Numbered from the stretch's first letter, positions 11,001 to 26,000 are shown. The stretch: 64,000 nt of DNA from Cinclus cinclus (GCF_963662255.1 NC_085082.1:558001-622000), one strand, 5' to 3'. Notes: generated by a model from the sequence alone, not told the origin. Numbers and translations: made by a program.

Positions 11001-14000
11001 TCGCTTTTGGGATTTTTTTTTACAGAATTTTGGGATTTTTGGGGAATCTCTTTGGGATTTCTTCGCCATTTCGGGATTCCTTTGTGGGATTTTCTTGATT
11101 TTCCGGAATTCCTGGAATTCCTGGAATTCTGGAACCATCTGGAATTCCCTCCCCTCCCCCCCCCAGGATCTGTACCTTTACACCTGGGGTCGCTTTTGGG
11201 ATTTTTAATAATTTTGGGGAATCTCTTTGGGATTTCTTCGCCATTTCGTGATTTCTTTGTGGGATTTTCTTGATTTTCCGGAATTCCTGGAATTTTAGGA
11301 ATTCCGGAACCATCTGGAATTCCCTTCCCCCTCCCCCTCCCCCCAGGATCTGTACGTTTACATCTCGGAGCACGAGCACTTCACGGATTTCAACGTCAGC
11401 TCCGCCCTGTTTTGGGAAAAACGGGATTTGGTTTATGGGGACTGGAGCAGCGGGGAGAACGCGGACGGCTGCTACGAGCACTCCGGGCAGGTGGAAATCT
11501 CCCAGGTGGGAATTCCCGGGAATTCCTGGGAATTTCTGGGAATTCCGGGATCATCCCCCGAGGTTTGGGGTCAGGGAATGGGGGGGATTTTGGGGATTTT
11601 GGGGATTTTGGGGATTTTGGGGATTTTGGGGATTGCCACGGCTGCTACGAGCACTCCGGGCAGGTGGAAATCTCCCAGGTGGGAATTCCCGGGAATTCCT
11701 GGGAATTTCTGGGAATTCTGGGATCATCCCCCGAGGTTTGGGGTCAGGGAATGGGGGGGATTTTGGGGATTTTGGGGATTTTGGGGATTTTGGGGATTGC
11801 CACGGCTGCTACGAGCACTCCGGGCAGGTGGAAATCTCCCAGGTGGGAATTCCCGGGAATTCCTGGGAATTTCTGGGAATTCCAGGATCATCCCCCGAGG
11901 TTTGGGGTCAGGGAATGGGGGGGATTTTGGGGATTTTGGGGATTTTGGGGATTTTGGGATTTTGGGGATTGCCACGGCTGCTACGAGCACTCCGGGCAGG
12001 TGGAAATCTCCCAGGTGGGAATTCCCGGGAATTCCTGGGAATTTCTGGGAATTCTGGGATCATCCCCAGAGGTTTGGGGTCAGGGAATGGGGGGGATTTT
12101 GGGGATTTTGGGGATTTTGGGATTTTGGGGATTTTGGGATTTTGGGGATTGCCACGGCTGCTACGAGCACTCCGGGCAGGTGGAAATCTCCCAGGTGGGA
12201 ATTCCCGGGAATTCCCGGGAATTTCTGGGAATTCTGGGATCATCCCCCGAGGTTTGGGGTCAGGGAATGGGGGGGATTTTGGGATTTTGGGGATTTGGGG
12301 ATTTTGGGGATTGCCACGGCTGCTACGAGCACTCCGGGCAGGTGGAAATCTCCCAGGTGGGAATTCCCGGGAATTCCTGGGAATTTCTGGGAATTCCGGG
12401 ATCATCCCCAGAGGTTTGGGGTCAGGGAATGGGGGGGATTTTGGGGATTTTGGGATTTTGGGGTTTTGGGATTTTGGGGATTGCCACGGCTGCTACGAGC
12501 ACTCCGGGCAGGTGGAAATCTCCCAGGTGGGAATTCCCGGGAATTCCTGGGAATTTCTGGGAATTCCGGGATCATCCCCCGAGGTTTGGGGTCAGGGAAT
12601 GGGGGGGATTTTGGGGATTTTGGGGATTTTGGGATTTTGGGGATTGCCACGGCTGCTACGAGCACTCCGGGCAGGTGGAAATCTCCCAGGTGGGAATTCC
12701 CGGGAATTCCTGGGAATTTCTGGGAATTCCGGGATCATCCCCCGAGGTTTGGGGTCAGGGAATGGGGGGGATTTTGGGGATTTTGGGGATTTTGGGATTT
12801 TGGGGATTGCCACGGCTGCTACGAGCACTCCGGGCAGGTGGAAATCTCCCAGGTGGGAATTCCCGGGAATTCCTGGGAATTTCTGGGAATTCCGGGATCA
12901 TCCCCAGAGGTTTGGGGTCAGGGAATGGGGGGGATTTTGGGGATTTTGGGATTTTGGGATTTTGGGATTTTGGGGATTGCCACGGCTGCTACGAGCACTC
13001 CGGGCAGGTGGAAATCTCCCAGGTGGGAATTCCCGGGAATTCCTGGGAATTTCTGGGAATTCTGGGATCATCCCCCGAGGTTTGGGGTCAGGGAATGGGG
13101 GGGATTTTGGGGATTTTGGGGATTTTGGGATTTTGGGGATTGCCACGGCTGCTACGAGCACTCCGGGCAGGTGGAAATCTCCCAGGTGGGAATTCCCGGG
13201 AATTCCTGGGAATTTCTGGGAATTCCGGGATCATCCCCAGAGGTTTGGGGTCAGGGAATGGGGGGGATTTTGGGGATTTTGGGGATTTTGGGGATTTTGG
13301 GATTTTGGGGATTGCCACGGCTGCTACGAGCACTCCGGGCAGGTGGAAATCTCCCAGGTGGGAATTCCCGGGAATTCCTGGGAATTTCTGGGAATTCTGG
13401 GATCATCCCCCGAGGTTTGGGGTCAGGGAATGGGGGTGATTTTGGGGATTTTGGGGATTTTGGGGATTTTGGGATTTTGGGGATTGCCACGGCTGCTACG
13501 AGCACTCCGGGCAGGTGGAAATCTCCCAGGTGGGAATTCCCGGGAATTCCTGGGAATTTCTGGGAATTCCGGGATCATCCCCCGAGGTTTGGGGTCAGGG
13601 AATGGGGGGGATTTTGGGGATTTTGGGGATTTTGGGGATTTTGGGATTTTGGGGATTGCCACGGCTGCTACGAGCACTCCGGGCAGGTGGAAATCTCCCA
13701 GGTGGGAATTCCCGGGAATTCCTGGGAATTTCTGGGAATTCCGGGATCATCCCCAGAGGTTTGGGGTCAGGGAATGGGGGGGATTTTGGGGATTTTGGGG
13801 ATTTTGGGGATTTTGGGATTTTGGGGATTGCCACGGCTGCTACGAGCACTCCGGGCAGGTGGAAATCTCCCAGGTGGGAATTCCCGGGAATTCCTGGGAA
13901 TTTCTGGGAATTCTGGGATCATCCCCAGAGGTTTGGGGTCAGGGAATGGGGGGGATTTTGGGGATTTTGGGGATTTTGGGGATTTTGGGGATTGCCACGG

Positions 14001-17000
14001 CTGCTACGAGCACTCCGGGCAGGTGGAAATCTCCCAGGTGGGAATTCCCGGGAATTCCTGGGAATTTCTGGGAATTCTGGGATCATCCCCAGAGGTTTGG
14101 GGTCAGGGAATGGGGGGGATTTTGGGGATTTTGGGGATTTTGGGATTTTGGGGATTTTGGGATTTTGGGGATTGCCACGGCTGCTACGAGCACTCCGGGC
14201 AGGTGGAAATCTCCCAGGTGGGAATTCCCGGGAATTCCTGGGAATTTCTGGGAATTCTGGGATCATCCCCAGAGGTTTGGGGTCAGGGAATGGGGGGGAT
14301 TTTGGGGTTTTGGGGATTTTGGGGATTTTGGGGATTTTGGGATTTTGGGATTTTGGGGATTGCCACGGCTGCTACGAGCACTCCGGGCAGGTGGAAATCT
14401 CCCAGGTGGGAATTCCCGGGAATTCCCGGGAATTTCTGGGAATTCTGGGATCATCCCCCGAGGTTTGGGGTCAGGGAATGGGGGGGATTTTGGGGATTTT
14501 GGGGATTTTGGGATTTTGGGATTTTGGGGATTGCCACGGCTGCTACGAGCACTCCGGGCAGGTGGAAATCTCCCAGGTGGGAATTCCCGGGAATTCCTGG
14601 GAATTTCTGGGAATTCTGGGATCATCCCCCGAGGTTTGGGGTCAGGGAATGGGGGGGATTTTGGGGATTTTGGGGATTTTGGGGATTTTGGGATTTTGGG
14701 GATTGCCACGGCTGCTACGAGCACTCCGGGCAGGTGGAAATCTCCCAGGTGGGAATTCCCGGGAATTCCTGGGAATTTCTGGGAATTCTGGGATCATCCC
14801 CAGAGGTTTGGGGTCAGGGAATGGGGGGGATTTTGGGGATTTTGGGGATTTTGGGGATTTTGGGGATTGCCACGGCTGCTACGAGCACTCCGGGCAGGTG
14901 GAAATCTCCCAGGTGGGAATTCCCGGGAATTCCTGGGAATTTCTGGGAATTCCGGGATCATCCCCAGAGGTTTGGGGTCAGGGAATGGGGGGGATTTTGG
15001 GGATTTTGGGATTTTGGGGTTTTGGGATTTTGGGGATTGCCACGGCTGCTACGAGCACTCCGGGCAGGTGGAAATCTCCCAGGTGGGAATTCCCGGGAAT
15101 TCCTGGGAATTTCTGGGAATTCCGGGATCATCCCCCGAGGTTTGGGGTCAGGGAATGGGGGGGATTTTGGGGATTTTGGGGATTTTGGGATTTTGGGGAT
15201 TGCCACGGCTGCTACGAGCACTCCGGGCAGGTGGAAATCTCCCAGGTGGGAATTCCCGGGAATTCCTGGGAATTTCTGGGAATTCCGGGATCATCCCCAG
15301 AGGTTTGGGGTCAGGGAATGGGGGGGATTTTGGGGATTTTGGGGATTTTGGGGTTTTGGGATTTTGGGATTTTGGGGATTGCCACGGCTGCTACGAGCAC
15401 TCCGGGCAGGTGGAAATCTCCCAGGTGGGAATTCCCGGGAATTCCTGGGAATTTCTGGGAATTCTGGGATCATCCCCAGAGGTTTGGGGTCAGGGAATGG
15501 GGGGGATTTTGGGGATTTTGGGGATTTTGGGGATTTTGGGGATTTTGGGGATTTTGGGATTTTGGGGATTGCCACGGCTGCTACGAGCACTCCGGGCAGG
15601 TGGAAATCTCCCAGGTGGGAATTCCCGGGAATTCCTGGGAATTTCTGGGAATTCCGGGATCATCCCCAGAGGTTTGGGGTCAGGGAATGGGGGGGATTTT
15701 GGGGATTTTGGGATTTTGGGATTTTGGGGATTGCCACGGCTGCTACGAGCACTCCGGGCAGGTGGAAATCTCCCAGGTGGGAATTCCCGGGAATTCCTGG
15801 GAATTTCTGGGAATTCCAGGATCATCCCCCGAGGTTTGGGGTCAGAGAATGGGGGGGATTTTGGGGATTTTGGGGATTTTGGGGATTTTGGGGATTTTGG
15901 GGATTGCCACGGCTGCTACGAGCACTCCGGGCAGGTGGAAATCTCCCAGGTGGGAATTCCCGGGAATTCCTGGGAATTTCTGGGAATTCCGGGATCATCC
16001 CCCGAGGTTTGGGGTCAGGGAATGGGGGGGATTTTGGGGATTTTGGGATTTTGGGATTTTGGGGATTGCCACGGCTGCTACGAGCACTCCGGGCAGGTGG
16101 AAATCTCCCAGGTGGGAATTCCCGGGAATTCCTGGGAATTTCTGGGAATTCTGGGATCATCCCCAGAGGTTTGGGGTCAGGGAATGGGGGGGATTTTGGG
16201 ATTTTGGGGTTTTGGGGTTTTGGGATTTGGGTCTCAAAAAGGGGATTCCAGGTGGGGTTTTTTTGGGGAATTCCAGGTGGGATTTTTCTGGGAATTCCTC
16301 GGGATGTTCCTGAGGGATTTTTTGGGAATTCTGGGATCTTCCCTGAGGATTTGGGGTCTCAAAATGGAGATTTTGGGATTCGGGAAATGATTTTCTCAAC
16401 CTTTTCCTGATTTTATTTTTTTTTTTCTCTGTTTTTTTTTCCCACAATTTTTCTACCCTTCCCCCATTTTCCCCCACAATTTTCCCAATTCTTTCCCATT
16501 TTTCCCCCTGTAATTTTCACACCCTTTTCCCACCTTTTCATTCCCATTATTTGCATTTCCCCCCCCCCCAATTTTCCCAACTTTTCCCCGTTTTTCCCCC
16601 CCGATTTTCCCACCCTTTCTCACCTTTTCATTCCCATTATTTCCACGTTTTTTCCCCCCCTATTTTTCCCAACTTTTCCCCATTTTTTCCCCCCATTTTT
16701 TCCCAACCCTTTTGCCACCTTTTCATTCCCGTTATTTTCATTTTTCCCACTGTAATTTTCCCAAATTTTCCCCATTTTCCGCCCTAATTTCCCCAACTTT
16801 TCCCAATTTCCCCCCCTAATTTTCTGACCTTTTCCCAATTTTCCCCCCTAATTTCCCCACCTTTTCCCCCCATAATTTCCCCAATTTCTCCCCATTTTTC
16901 CCCCTAATTTTCCCAACTTTTCCCCATTTTTCCCCCATAATTTTCCCAACTTTTCCCCCATAATTTTCCCACCTTTTCCCCACCTTTCCCCCCATAATTT

Positions 17001-20000
17001 CCCCACCTTTTCCCCATTTTCCCCCCATAATTTTCCCACCTTTTCCCCATTTTCCCCCATAATTTTCCCAACTTTTCCCACCTTTTCCCCCTGTAATTTT
17101 CCCACCTTTCCCCCCATAATTTTCCCACCTTTTCCCCATTTTCCCCCCTAATTTTCCCAACTTTTCCCCATTTTCCCCCCCATAATTTCCCCACCTTTTC
17201 CCCATTTTCCCCCGTAATTTCCCCAACTTTTCCCCATTTTCCCCCATAATTTTCCCACCTTTTCCCCATTTTCCCCCATAATTTTCCCAACTTTTCCCAC
17301 CTTTTCCCCCTGTAATTTCCCCACCTTTTCCCCATTTTTCCCCCATAATTTTCCCAACTTTTCCCCATTTTCCCCCATAATTTTCCCAACTTTTCCCCAT
17401 TTTCCCCCATAATTTTCCCCAAATTTTCCCCATTTTACCCCCCATAATTTCCCCACCTTTTCCCAATTTCCCCCCTAATTTTCCCACCTTCCCCCCCATA
17501 ATTTCCCCACCTTTTCCCCATTTTCCCCCCGTAATTTCCCCAACTTTTCCCCATTTTCCCCCCCATAATTTCCCCAACTTTTCCCCATTTTCCTCCATAA
17601 TTTCCCCCCATAATTTTCCCCAAATTTTCCCCATCCCCCCCATAATTTCCCCACCTTTTCCCCATTTTCCCTCCCCTGTAATTTCCCCACCTTTTCCCCA
17701 TTTTCCCCCCATAATTTTCCCCAAATTTTCCCCATCCCCCCCATAATTTCCCCACCTTTTCCCCATTTTCCCCCCCCTGTAATTTTCCCACCTTCCCCCC
17801 CATAATTTCCCCACCTTTTCCCCTTTTTCCCCCCATAATTTTCCCCAAATTTTCCCCATCCCCCCCATAATTTCCCCACCTTTTCCCAATTTTCCCCCCT
17901 AATTTTCCCAACTTTTCCCCATTTTCCCCCATAATTTTCCCAACTTTTCCCCATTTTCCCCCATAATTTTCCCCAAATTTTCCCCATTTTCCCCCCCATA
18001 ATTTCCCCACCTTTTCCCAATTTTCCCCCCTAATTTCCCCACCTTTCCCCCCATAATTTCCCCACCTTTTCCCCATTCCCCCCCCCCTGTAATTTTCCCC
18101 ATTTTTCCCCCTCCCCGTTCTTTTCCCACCCTTCCCCCGTGGCTTTCCCCACCTTTTCCCACTTTTCCCTTTCCCGTTATTTTGCTTCCCCCCCGCTGTC
18201 CCAGAGTGTGCAGAGGAACGGCTCCATCTACGTCCACGTTTACTTCACCAAGAGCGGGTTCCACCCCGACCCCCGGCACAAAAACCTCTACAGGCGCCTG
18301 GCCACCGTGCACACCTCCAGGAGTACGGAATTCCCAAATTCCCGGCAATTCCCGGGCGATTCCCGACGCCCGCCATGCAAATCCCACCGGGAACGGCCCC
18401 GAATCCCTTCGGGAACGGCCCCGAATTCCCAAATTCCCAAATACCGAATCCGTNNNNNNNNNNNNNNNNNNNNNNNNNNNNNNNNNNNNNNNNNNNNNNN
18501 NNNNNNNNNNNNNNNNNNNNNNNNNNNNNNNNNNNNNNNNNNNNNNNNNNNNNNNNNNNNNNNNNNNNNNNNNNNNNNNNNNNNNNNNNNNNNNNNNNNN
18601 NNNNNNNNNNNNNNNNNNNNNNNNNNNNNNNNNNNNNNNNNNNNNNNNNNNNNCCAAATCCTTTGGGAACAGCCCCGAATTCCCGCCTGGAATTCCCAAA
18701 TTCCCAAATCCCGAGTCCGTCGGGATCGGCCCCAAATTCCCACCTGCAATTCCCAAATTCCCAAATCCCGAATCCGTCGGGATCAGCCCCAGATTCCCGC
18801 CTGGAATTCCCAAATTCCCAAATCCGTCGGGATCAGCCCCAAATTCCCACCTGGAATTCCCAAATCATTTGGGATCAGCCCCAAATTTTCCCACCTGGAA
18901 TTCCCAAATTCCCAAATCCTTTGGGATCAGCCCCAAATTCCCACCTGGAATTCCCAAATTCCCAAATCCCGAGTCCGTCGGGATCGGCCCCCAAATTCCC
19001 ACCTGCAATTCCCAAATTCCCAAATCCCGAATCCGTCGGGATCAGCCCCAGATTCCCGCCTGGAATTCCCAAATTCCCAAATCCGTCGGGATCAGCCCCA
19101 AATTCCCACCTGGAATTCCCAAATCATTTGGGATCAGCCCCAAATTTTCCCACCTGGAATTCCCAAATTCCCAAATCCTTTGGGATCAGCCCCAAATTCC
19201 CACCTGGAATTCCCAAATTCCCAAATCCCGAATCCGTCGGGATCGGCCCCGAATTCCCGCCTGGAATTCCTAAATTCCCAAATCCCAAATCCTTTGGGAT
19301 TGGCCCCAAATTCCCACCTGGAATTCCCAAATCCTTTGGGATCAGCCCCAAATTCCCGCCTGGAATTCCTAAATTCCCAAATCCCGAATCCGTCGGGATC
19401 GGCCCCAAATTCCCACCTGGAATTCCCAAATTCCCAAATTCCCACCTGGAATTCCCAAATTCCCAAATCCTTTGGGATCAGCCCCAAATTCCCACCTGGA
19501 ATTCCCAAATTCCAAAATCCCGAATCCATCAGGATCGGCCCCAAATTCCCACCTGGAATTCCCAAATTCCCAAATTCCCACCTGGAATTCCCAAATTCCC
19601 AAATCCTTTGGGATCAGCCCCAAATTCCCACCTGGAATTCCCAAATTCCAAAATCCCGAATCCATCAGGATCGGCCCCAAATTCCCACCTGGAATTCCCA
19701 AATTCCCAAATCCGTCAGGATCGGCCCCGAATTCCCACCTGGAATTCCCAAATTCCCAAATCCTTTGGGATCAGCCCCAAATTCCCACCTGGAATTCCCA
19801 AATTCCAAAATCCCGAATCCATCAGGATCGGCCCCAGATTCCCGCCTGGAATTCCCAAATTCCCAAATCCGTCGGGATCAGCCCCAAATTCCCACCTGGA
19901 ATTCCCAAATCATTTGGGATCAGCCCCAAATTTTCCCACCTGGAATTCCCAAATTCCCAAATCCTTTGGGATCAGCCCCAAATTCCCACCTGGAATTCCC

Positions 20001-23000
20001 AAATTCCCAAATCCCGAGTCCGTCGGGATCGGCCCCAAATTCCCACCTGCAATTCCCAAATTCCCAAATCCCGAATCCGTCGGGATCAGCCCCAGATTCC
20101 CGCCTGGAATTCCCAAATTCCCAAATCCGTCAGGATCAGCCCCAAATTCCCACCTGGAATTCCCAAATCATTTGGGATCAGCCCCAAATTTTCCCACCTG
20201 GAATTCCCAAATTCCCAAATCCTTTGGGATCAGCCCCAAATTTTCCCACCTGGAATTCCCAAATTCCCAAATCCTTTGGGATCAGCCCCAAATTCCCACC
20301 TGGAATTCCCAAATCCTTTGGGATCGGCCCCGAATTCCCGCCTGGAATTCCTAAATTCCCAAATCCCGAATCCGTCGGGATCGGCCCCAAATTCCCACCT
20401 GGAATTCCCAAATTCCCAAATTCCCACCTGGAATTCCCAAATTCCCAAATCCTTTGGGATCAGCCCCAAATTCCCACCTGGAATTCCCAAATTCCAAAAT
20501 CCCGAATCCATCAGGATCGGCCCCAAATTCCCACCTGGAATTCCCAAATTCCCAAATCCGTCAGGATCGGCCCCGAATTCCCACCTGGAATTCCCAAATT
20601 CCCAAATCCTTTGGGAACAGCCCCGAATTCCCGCCTGGAATTCCCAAATTCCCAAATCCCGAATCCGTCGGGATCGGCCCCGAATTCCCACCTGGAATTC
20701 CCAAATTCCCAAATCCTTTGGGATCGGCCCCAAATTCCCACCTGGAATTCCCAAATTCCCAAATCCTTTGGGATCGGCCCCAAATTCCCGCCTGGAATTC
20801 CCAAATTCCCAAATTCCCACCTGGAATTCCCAAATTCCCAAATCCTTTGGGATCGGCCCCAAATTCCCACCTGGAATTCCCAAATTCCCAAATCCTTTGG
20901 GATCGGCCCCAAATTCCCGCCTGGAATTCCCAAATTCCCAAATTCCCACCTGGAATTCCCAAATTCCCAAATCCTTTGGGATCAGCCCCAAATTCCCACC
21001 TGGAATTCCCAAATTCCAAAATCCCGAATCCATCAGGATCGGCCCCAAATTCCCACCTGGAATTCCCAAATTCCCAAATCCCAAATCCGTCAGGATCGGC
21101 CCCGAATTCCCACCTGGAATTCCCAAATCCCGAATCCTTTGGGATCGGCCCCAAATTCCCACCTAGAATTCCCAAATTCCCAAATCCGTCGGGATCGGCC
21201 CCAAATTCCCACCTGGAATTCCCAAATTCCCAAATCCTTTGGGATCAGCCCCAAATTTTCCCGCCTGGAATTCCCAAATCCCCAAATCCTTTGGGAACAG
21301 CCCCGAATTCCCGCCTGGAATTCCCAAATTCCCAAATCCCGAATCCGTCGGGATCGGCCCCGAATTCCCGACTGGAATTCCCAAATTCCCAAATCCCAAA
21401 TCCTTTGGGATCGGCCCCAAATTCCCGCCTGGAATTCCCAAATTCCCACCTGGAATTCCCAAATTCCCAAATCCTTTGGGATCAGCCCCAAATTTTCCCG
21501 CCTGGAATTCCCAAATCCCCAAATCCTTTGGGAACAGCCCCGAATTCCCGCCTGGAATTCCCAAATTCCCAAATCCCGAATCCGTCGGGATCGGCCCCGA
21601 ATTCCCGACTGGAATTCCCAAATTCCCAAATCCCAAATCCTTTGGGATCGGCCCCAAATTCCCGCCTGGAATTCCCAAATTCCCACCTGGAATTCCCAAA
21701 TTCCCAAATCCTTTGGGATCAGCCCCAAATTCCCACCTGGAATTCCCAAATTCCAAAATCCCGAATCCATCAGGATCGGCCCCAAATTCCCACCTGGAAT
21801 TCCCAAATTCCCAAATCCCAAATCCGTCAGGATCGGCCCCGAATTCCCACCTGGAATTCCCAAATCCCGAATCCTTTGGCATCGGCCCCAAATTCCCACC
21901 TGGAATTCCCAAATTCCCGAATCCTTTGGGGTCATCCCCATTTTTTTATTCTTCCGTGAATTCCAGCACTTTTACAAATTAAAATTCCCAAATTTTTTTT
22001 CCCCCAAATTCCTGATTTTATTTTTTTTTCCCCCCCCTCTCCCTGATCCCAAACCTTTCCCGCTTTTTATTCCCAAACTCCAACGGGAATTCCGGGAATT
22101 TTAATTTTTTTTTTTTTTTTTTTTGAGTTGGAATTTTTCCAGTCGTTTCTCCCAATGGAAAAACAGCTGGAAAATTCCTAAAAAATTCCCAAAAAAAAAA
22201 AATTTCACAATTTTCCCTTTTTTTTTTTTTTTATTTTTTCCAAAGTGATCAATAAATACAAAAGGAGAAGATTCCAGAAAACCAAAAATCTCCTGACGGG
22301 AGAGACCGAAGCGGATCCCGAAATGATCAAGGTGGGAATTCCCAGATTTTTTTTTTTTTTTGGGGTGGGGGGGGGGTGGAATTTTTTGGGAATTTTTTGG
22401 GAAAAAATTTGGGTTTTTAAAAATGTATTTTTGGGGATTTTTTTTTTTTTTTTTTGGAATTTTTTAGGATTTTAAAAAATAAAATTTTGGGGGTTTTTAA
22501 AATTTATTATTGGGGATTTTTTGGGGATTTTTTTTTTTGGAATTTTTATGGAAATTTCAATAAAATTTTGGGGGTTTTTTAAATTTATTTTTGGGGATTT
22601 TTTTGGGCATTTTTTGGAATTTTTTTTGGAATTTTTAATAAACTTTTGGGGGTTTTTAAAATTTATTTTTGGGGATTTTTGGGGGATTTTTTTGGAATTT
22701 TTTTTGGAATTTTAAATGAAATTTTGGGGATTTTTAAAATTTATTTTTGGGGATTTTTTGGGGGATTTTTTAGGATTATTTTTTGGGAATTTATAATAAA
22801 ATTTTGGGGATTTTTAAAATTTACTTTTGGGGATTTTTTTTGGGATTTTTTTGGAATTTTTTTTGGAAATTTCAATAAAATTTTGGGGGTTTTTAAAATT
22901 TATTTTTGGGGATTTTTGGGGGAATTTTTTGGAAATTTCAATAAAATTTTGGGGGTTTTTAAAATTTATTTTTGGGGATTTTGGGGGGATTTTTTTGGAA

Positions 23001-26000
23001 ATTTCAATAAAATTTTGGGGGGTTTTAAAATTTATTTTTGGGGATTTTTTGGGGGGATTTTTTTGGATATTTTTTGGAAATTTCAATAAAATTTTGGGGG
23101 TTTTTAAAATTTATTTTTGGGATTTTTTTTGGATTTTTTTTGGAATTTTTTTTTGGAAATTTCAGTAAAATTTTGGGGGTTTTTAAAATTTATTTTTGGG
23201 GATTTTTTGGGGGATTTTTTTTGGGCATTTTTTAGGAATTTTTTTTTTTAAAAATTGGGGTTTTTAAAAATTTTTTTGGGATTTTTTTTTAGGGCTTTTT
23301 GGGATTATTTTGGGTTTTTTGGAGATTATTTTATTCTTATTTTGGGATTTTTGGGGTGATTTTTTGGGGATTATTTTGGGTTTTTTGGGGATTATTTTGT
23401 TCTTATTTTGGGATTTTTGGGGTGATTTTTTGGGGATTATTTTGGGATTTTTGGGGATTATTTTGTTCTTATTTTGGGATTTTTGGGGTGATTTTTTGGG
23501 GGGATTATTTTGGCATTTTTGGAGATTATTTTATTCTGATTTTAGGATTTTTGGAGATTATTTTATTCTTATTTTGGGTTTTTTTTGGGCTGATTTTTAA
23601 TTTTTTTTTATATTTTTTTTCTTTAATTTTTTTTTTTTTTTTTCCCAGAGGGCCGAAGATTTCGGACCGGTCGAGGTCATTTCCCACTGGCACCCAAACC
23701 TGACCATCAACATGGTGGATGACCACACCCCCTGGGTCAGGGGCAGCGTCCCCCCGCCCCTGGATCAGTGTGAGCAGCCGGAATTCCGAGTTTTCCCAAA
23801 GAATTCCCGGAAAAAACAAAAAATTCCCCGAAAAAACAAAAAAAATCCCATACAGAACGGGGGAGATTTGGGGTCGTTCCCAGTTCTTCCCAGTTTGTCC
23901 CAGTTCGTCCCAGTTCAGTGTCCCCCCCCCCGCCCCTGGATCAGTGTGAGCAGCCGGAATTCCGAGTTTTCCCAAAGAATTCCCGGAAAAAACGAAAAAT
24001 TCCCAGAAAAAAACGAAAAAAATCCCATAAAAAAACGGGGCAGATTTGGGGTCGTTCCCAGTTCTTCCCAGTTTGTCCCAGTTCAGTGTCCCCCCCCTGC
24101 CCCTGGATCAGTGTGAGCAGCCAGAATTCCGAGTTTTCCCAAAGAATTCCCGGAAGAAACGAAAAATTCCCCGAAAAAACAAAAAAAATCCCATAAAAAA
24201 CGGGGCAGATTTGGGGTCGTTCCCAGTTCTTCCCAGTTTGTCCCAGTTTGTCCCAGTTCAGTGTCGCCCCTGCCCCTGGATCAGTGTGAGCAGCCGGAAT
24301 TCCGAGTTTTCCCAAAGAATTCCCGGAAAAAACGAAAAATTCCCCGAAAAAACAAAAAAAATCCCATAAAAAAACGGGGCAGATTTGGGGTCGTTCCCAG
24401 TTCTTCCCAGTTTGTCCCAGTTCGTCCCAGTTCAGTGTCGCCCCTGCCCCTGGATCAGTGTGAGCAGCCGGAATTCCGAGTTTTCCCAAAAAATTCCCGG
24501 AAAAAACAAAAAATTCCCAGAAAAAAACGAAAAAAATCCCATAAAAAAACGGGGCAGATTTGGGGTCGTTCCCAGTTCTTCCCAGTTTGTCCCAGTTCAG
24601 TGTCCCCCCCCTGCCCCTGGATCAGTGTGAGCAGCCAGAATTCCGAGTTTTCCCAAAGAATTCCCGGAAGAAACGAAAAATTCCCCGAAAAAACAAAAAA
24701 AATCCCATAAAAAACGGGGCAGATTTGGGGTCGTTCCCAGTTCTTCCCAGTTTGTCCCAGTTCGTCCCAGTTCAGTGTCCCCCCCCGCCCCTGGATCAGT
24801 GTGAGCAGCCGGAATTCCGAGTTTTCCCAAAAAATTCCCGGAAAAAACGAAAAATTCCCAGAAAAAAACGAAAAAAATCCCATAAAAAAACGGGGCAGAT
24901 TTGGGGTCGTTCCCAGTTCTTCCCAGTTTGTCCCAGTTTGTCCCAGTTCAGTGTCCCCCCCCTGCCCCTGGATCAGTGTGAGCAGCCAGAATTCCGAGTT
25001 TTCCCAAAGAATTCCCGGAAGAAACGAAAAATTCCCCGAAAAAACAAAAAAAATCCCATAAAAAACGGGGCAGATTTGGGGTCGTTCCCAGTTCTTCCCA
25101 GTTTGTCCCAGTTTGTCCCAGTTCAGTGTCGCCCCTGCCCCTGGATCAGTGTGAGCAGCCGGAATTCCGAGTTTTCCCAAAGAATTCCCGGAAAAAACGA
25201 AAAATTCCCCGAAAAAACGAAAAAAATCCCATACAGAACGGGGGAGATTTGGGGTCGTTCCCAGTTCTTCCCAGTTTGTCCCAGTTTGTCCCAGTTCAGT
25301 GTCCCCCCCCGCCCCTGGATCAGTGTGAGCAGCCGGAATTCCGAGTTTTCCCAAAGAATTCCCGGAAAAAACGAAAAATTCCCAGAAAAAAACGAAAATA
25401 ATCCCATAAAAAACGGGGCAGGTTTGGGGTCGTTCCCAGTTCTTCCCAGTTTGTCCCAGTTCGTCCCAGTTCAGTGTCGCCCCTGCCCCTGGATCAGTGT
25501 GAGCAGCCGGAATTCCGAGTTTTCCCAAAAAATTCCCGGAAAAAACAAAAAATTCCCAGAAAAAAACAAAAAAAATCCCATAAAAAAACGGGGCAGATTT
25601 GGGGTCGTTCCCAGTTCTTCCCAGTTTGTCCCAGTTCAGTGTCCCCCCCCTGCCCCTGGATCAGTGTGAGCAGCCAGAATTCCGAGTTTTCCCAAAGAAT
25701 TCCCGGAAGAAACGAAAAATTCCCCGAAAAAACAAAAAAAATCCCATAAAAAACGGGGCAGATTTGGGGTCGTTCCCAGTTCTTCCCAGTTTGTCCCAGT
25801 TCGTCCCAGTTCAGTGTCCCCCCCCGCCCCTGGATCAGTGTGAGCAGCCGGAATTCCGAGTTTTCCCAAAAAATTCCCGGAAAAAACGAAAAATTCCCAG
25901 AAAAAAACGAAAAAAATCCCATAAAAAAACGGGGCAGATTTGGGGTCGTTCCCAGTTCTTCCCAGTTTGTCCCAGTTTGTCCCAGTTCAGTGTCCCCCCC

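Noticed and set aside
16816..18076. Minus-strand Gly/Lys/Trp-rich proteins of 170-357 residues
   Set aside because: Complement of a pyrimidine-rich intronic array. No splice or promoter support.
18330..21950. Exon 5 donor-edge copies in intron 5
   Set aside because: CACCTGGAATTCCC only weakly resembles CACCTCCAGGAGTACGGAAT; too little identity to claim.
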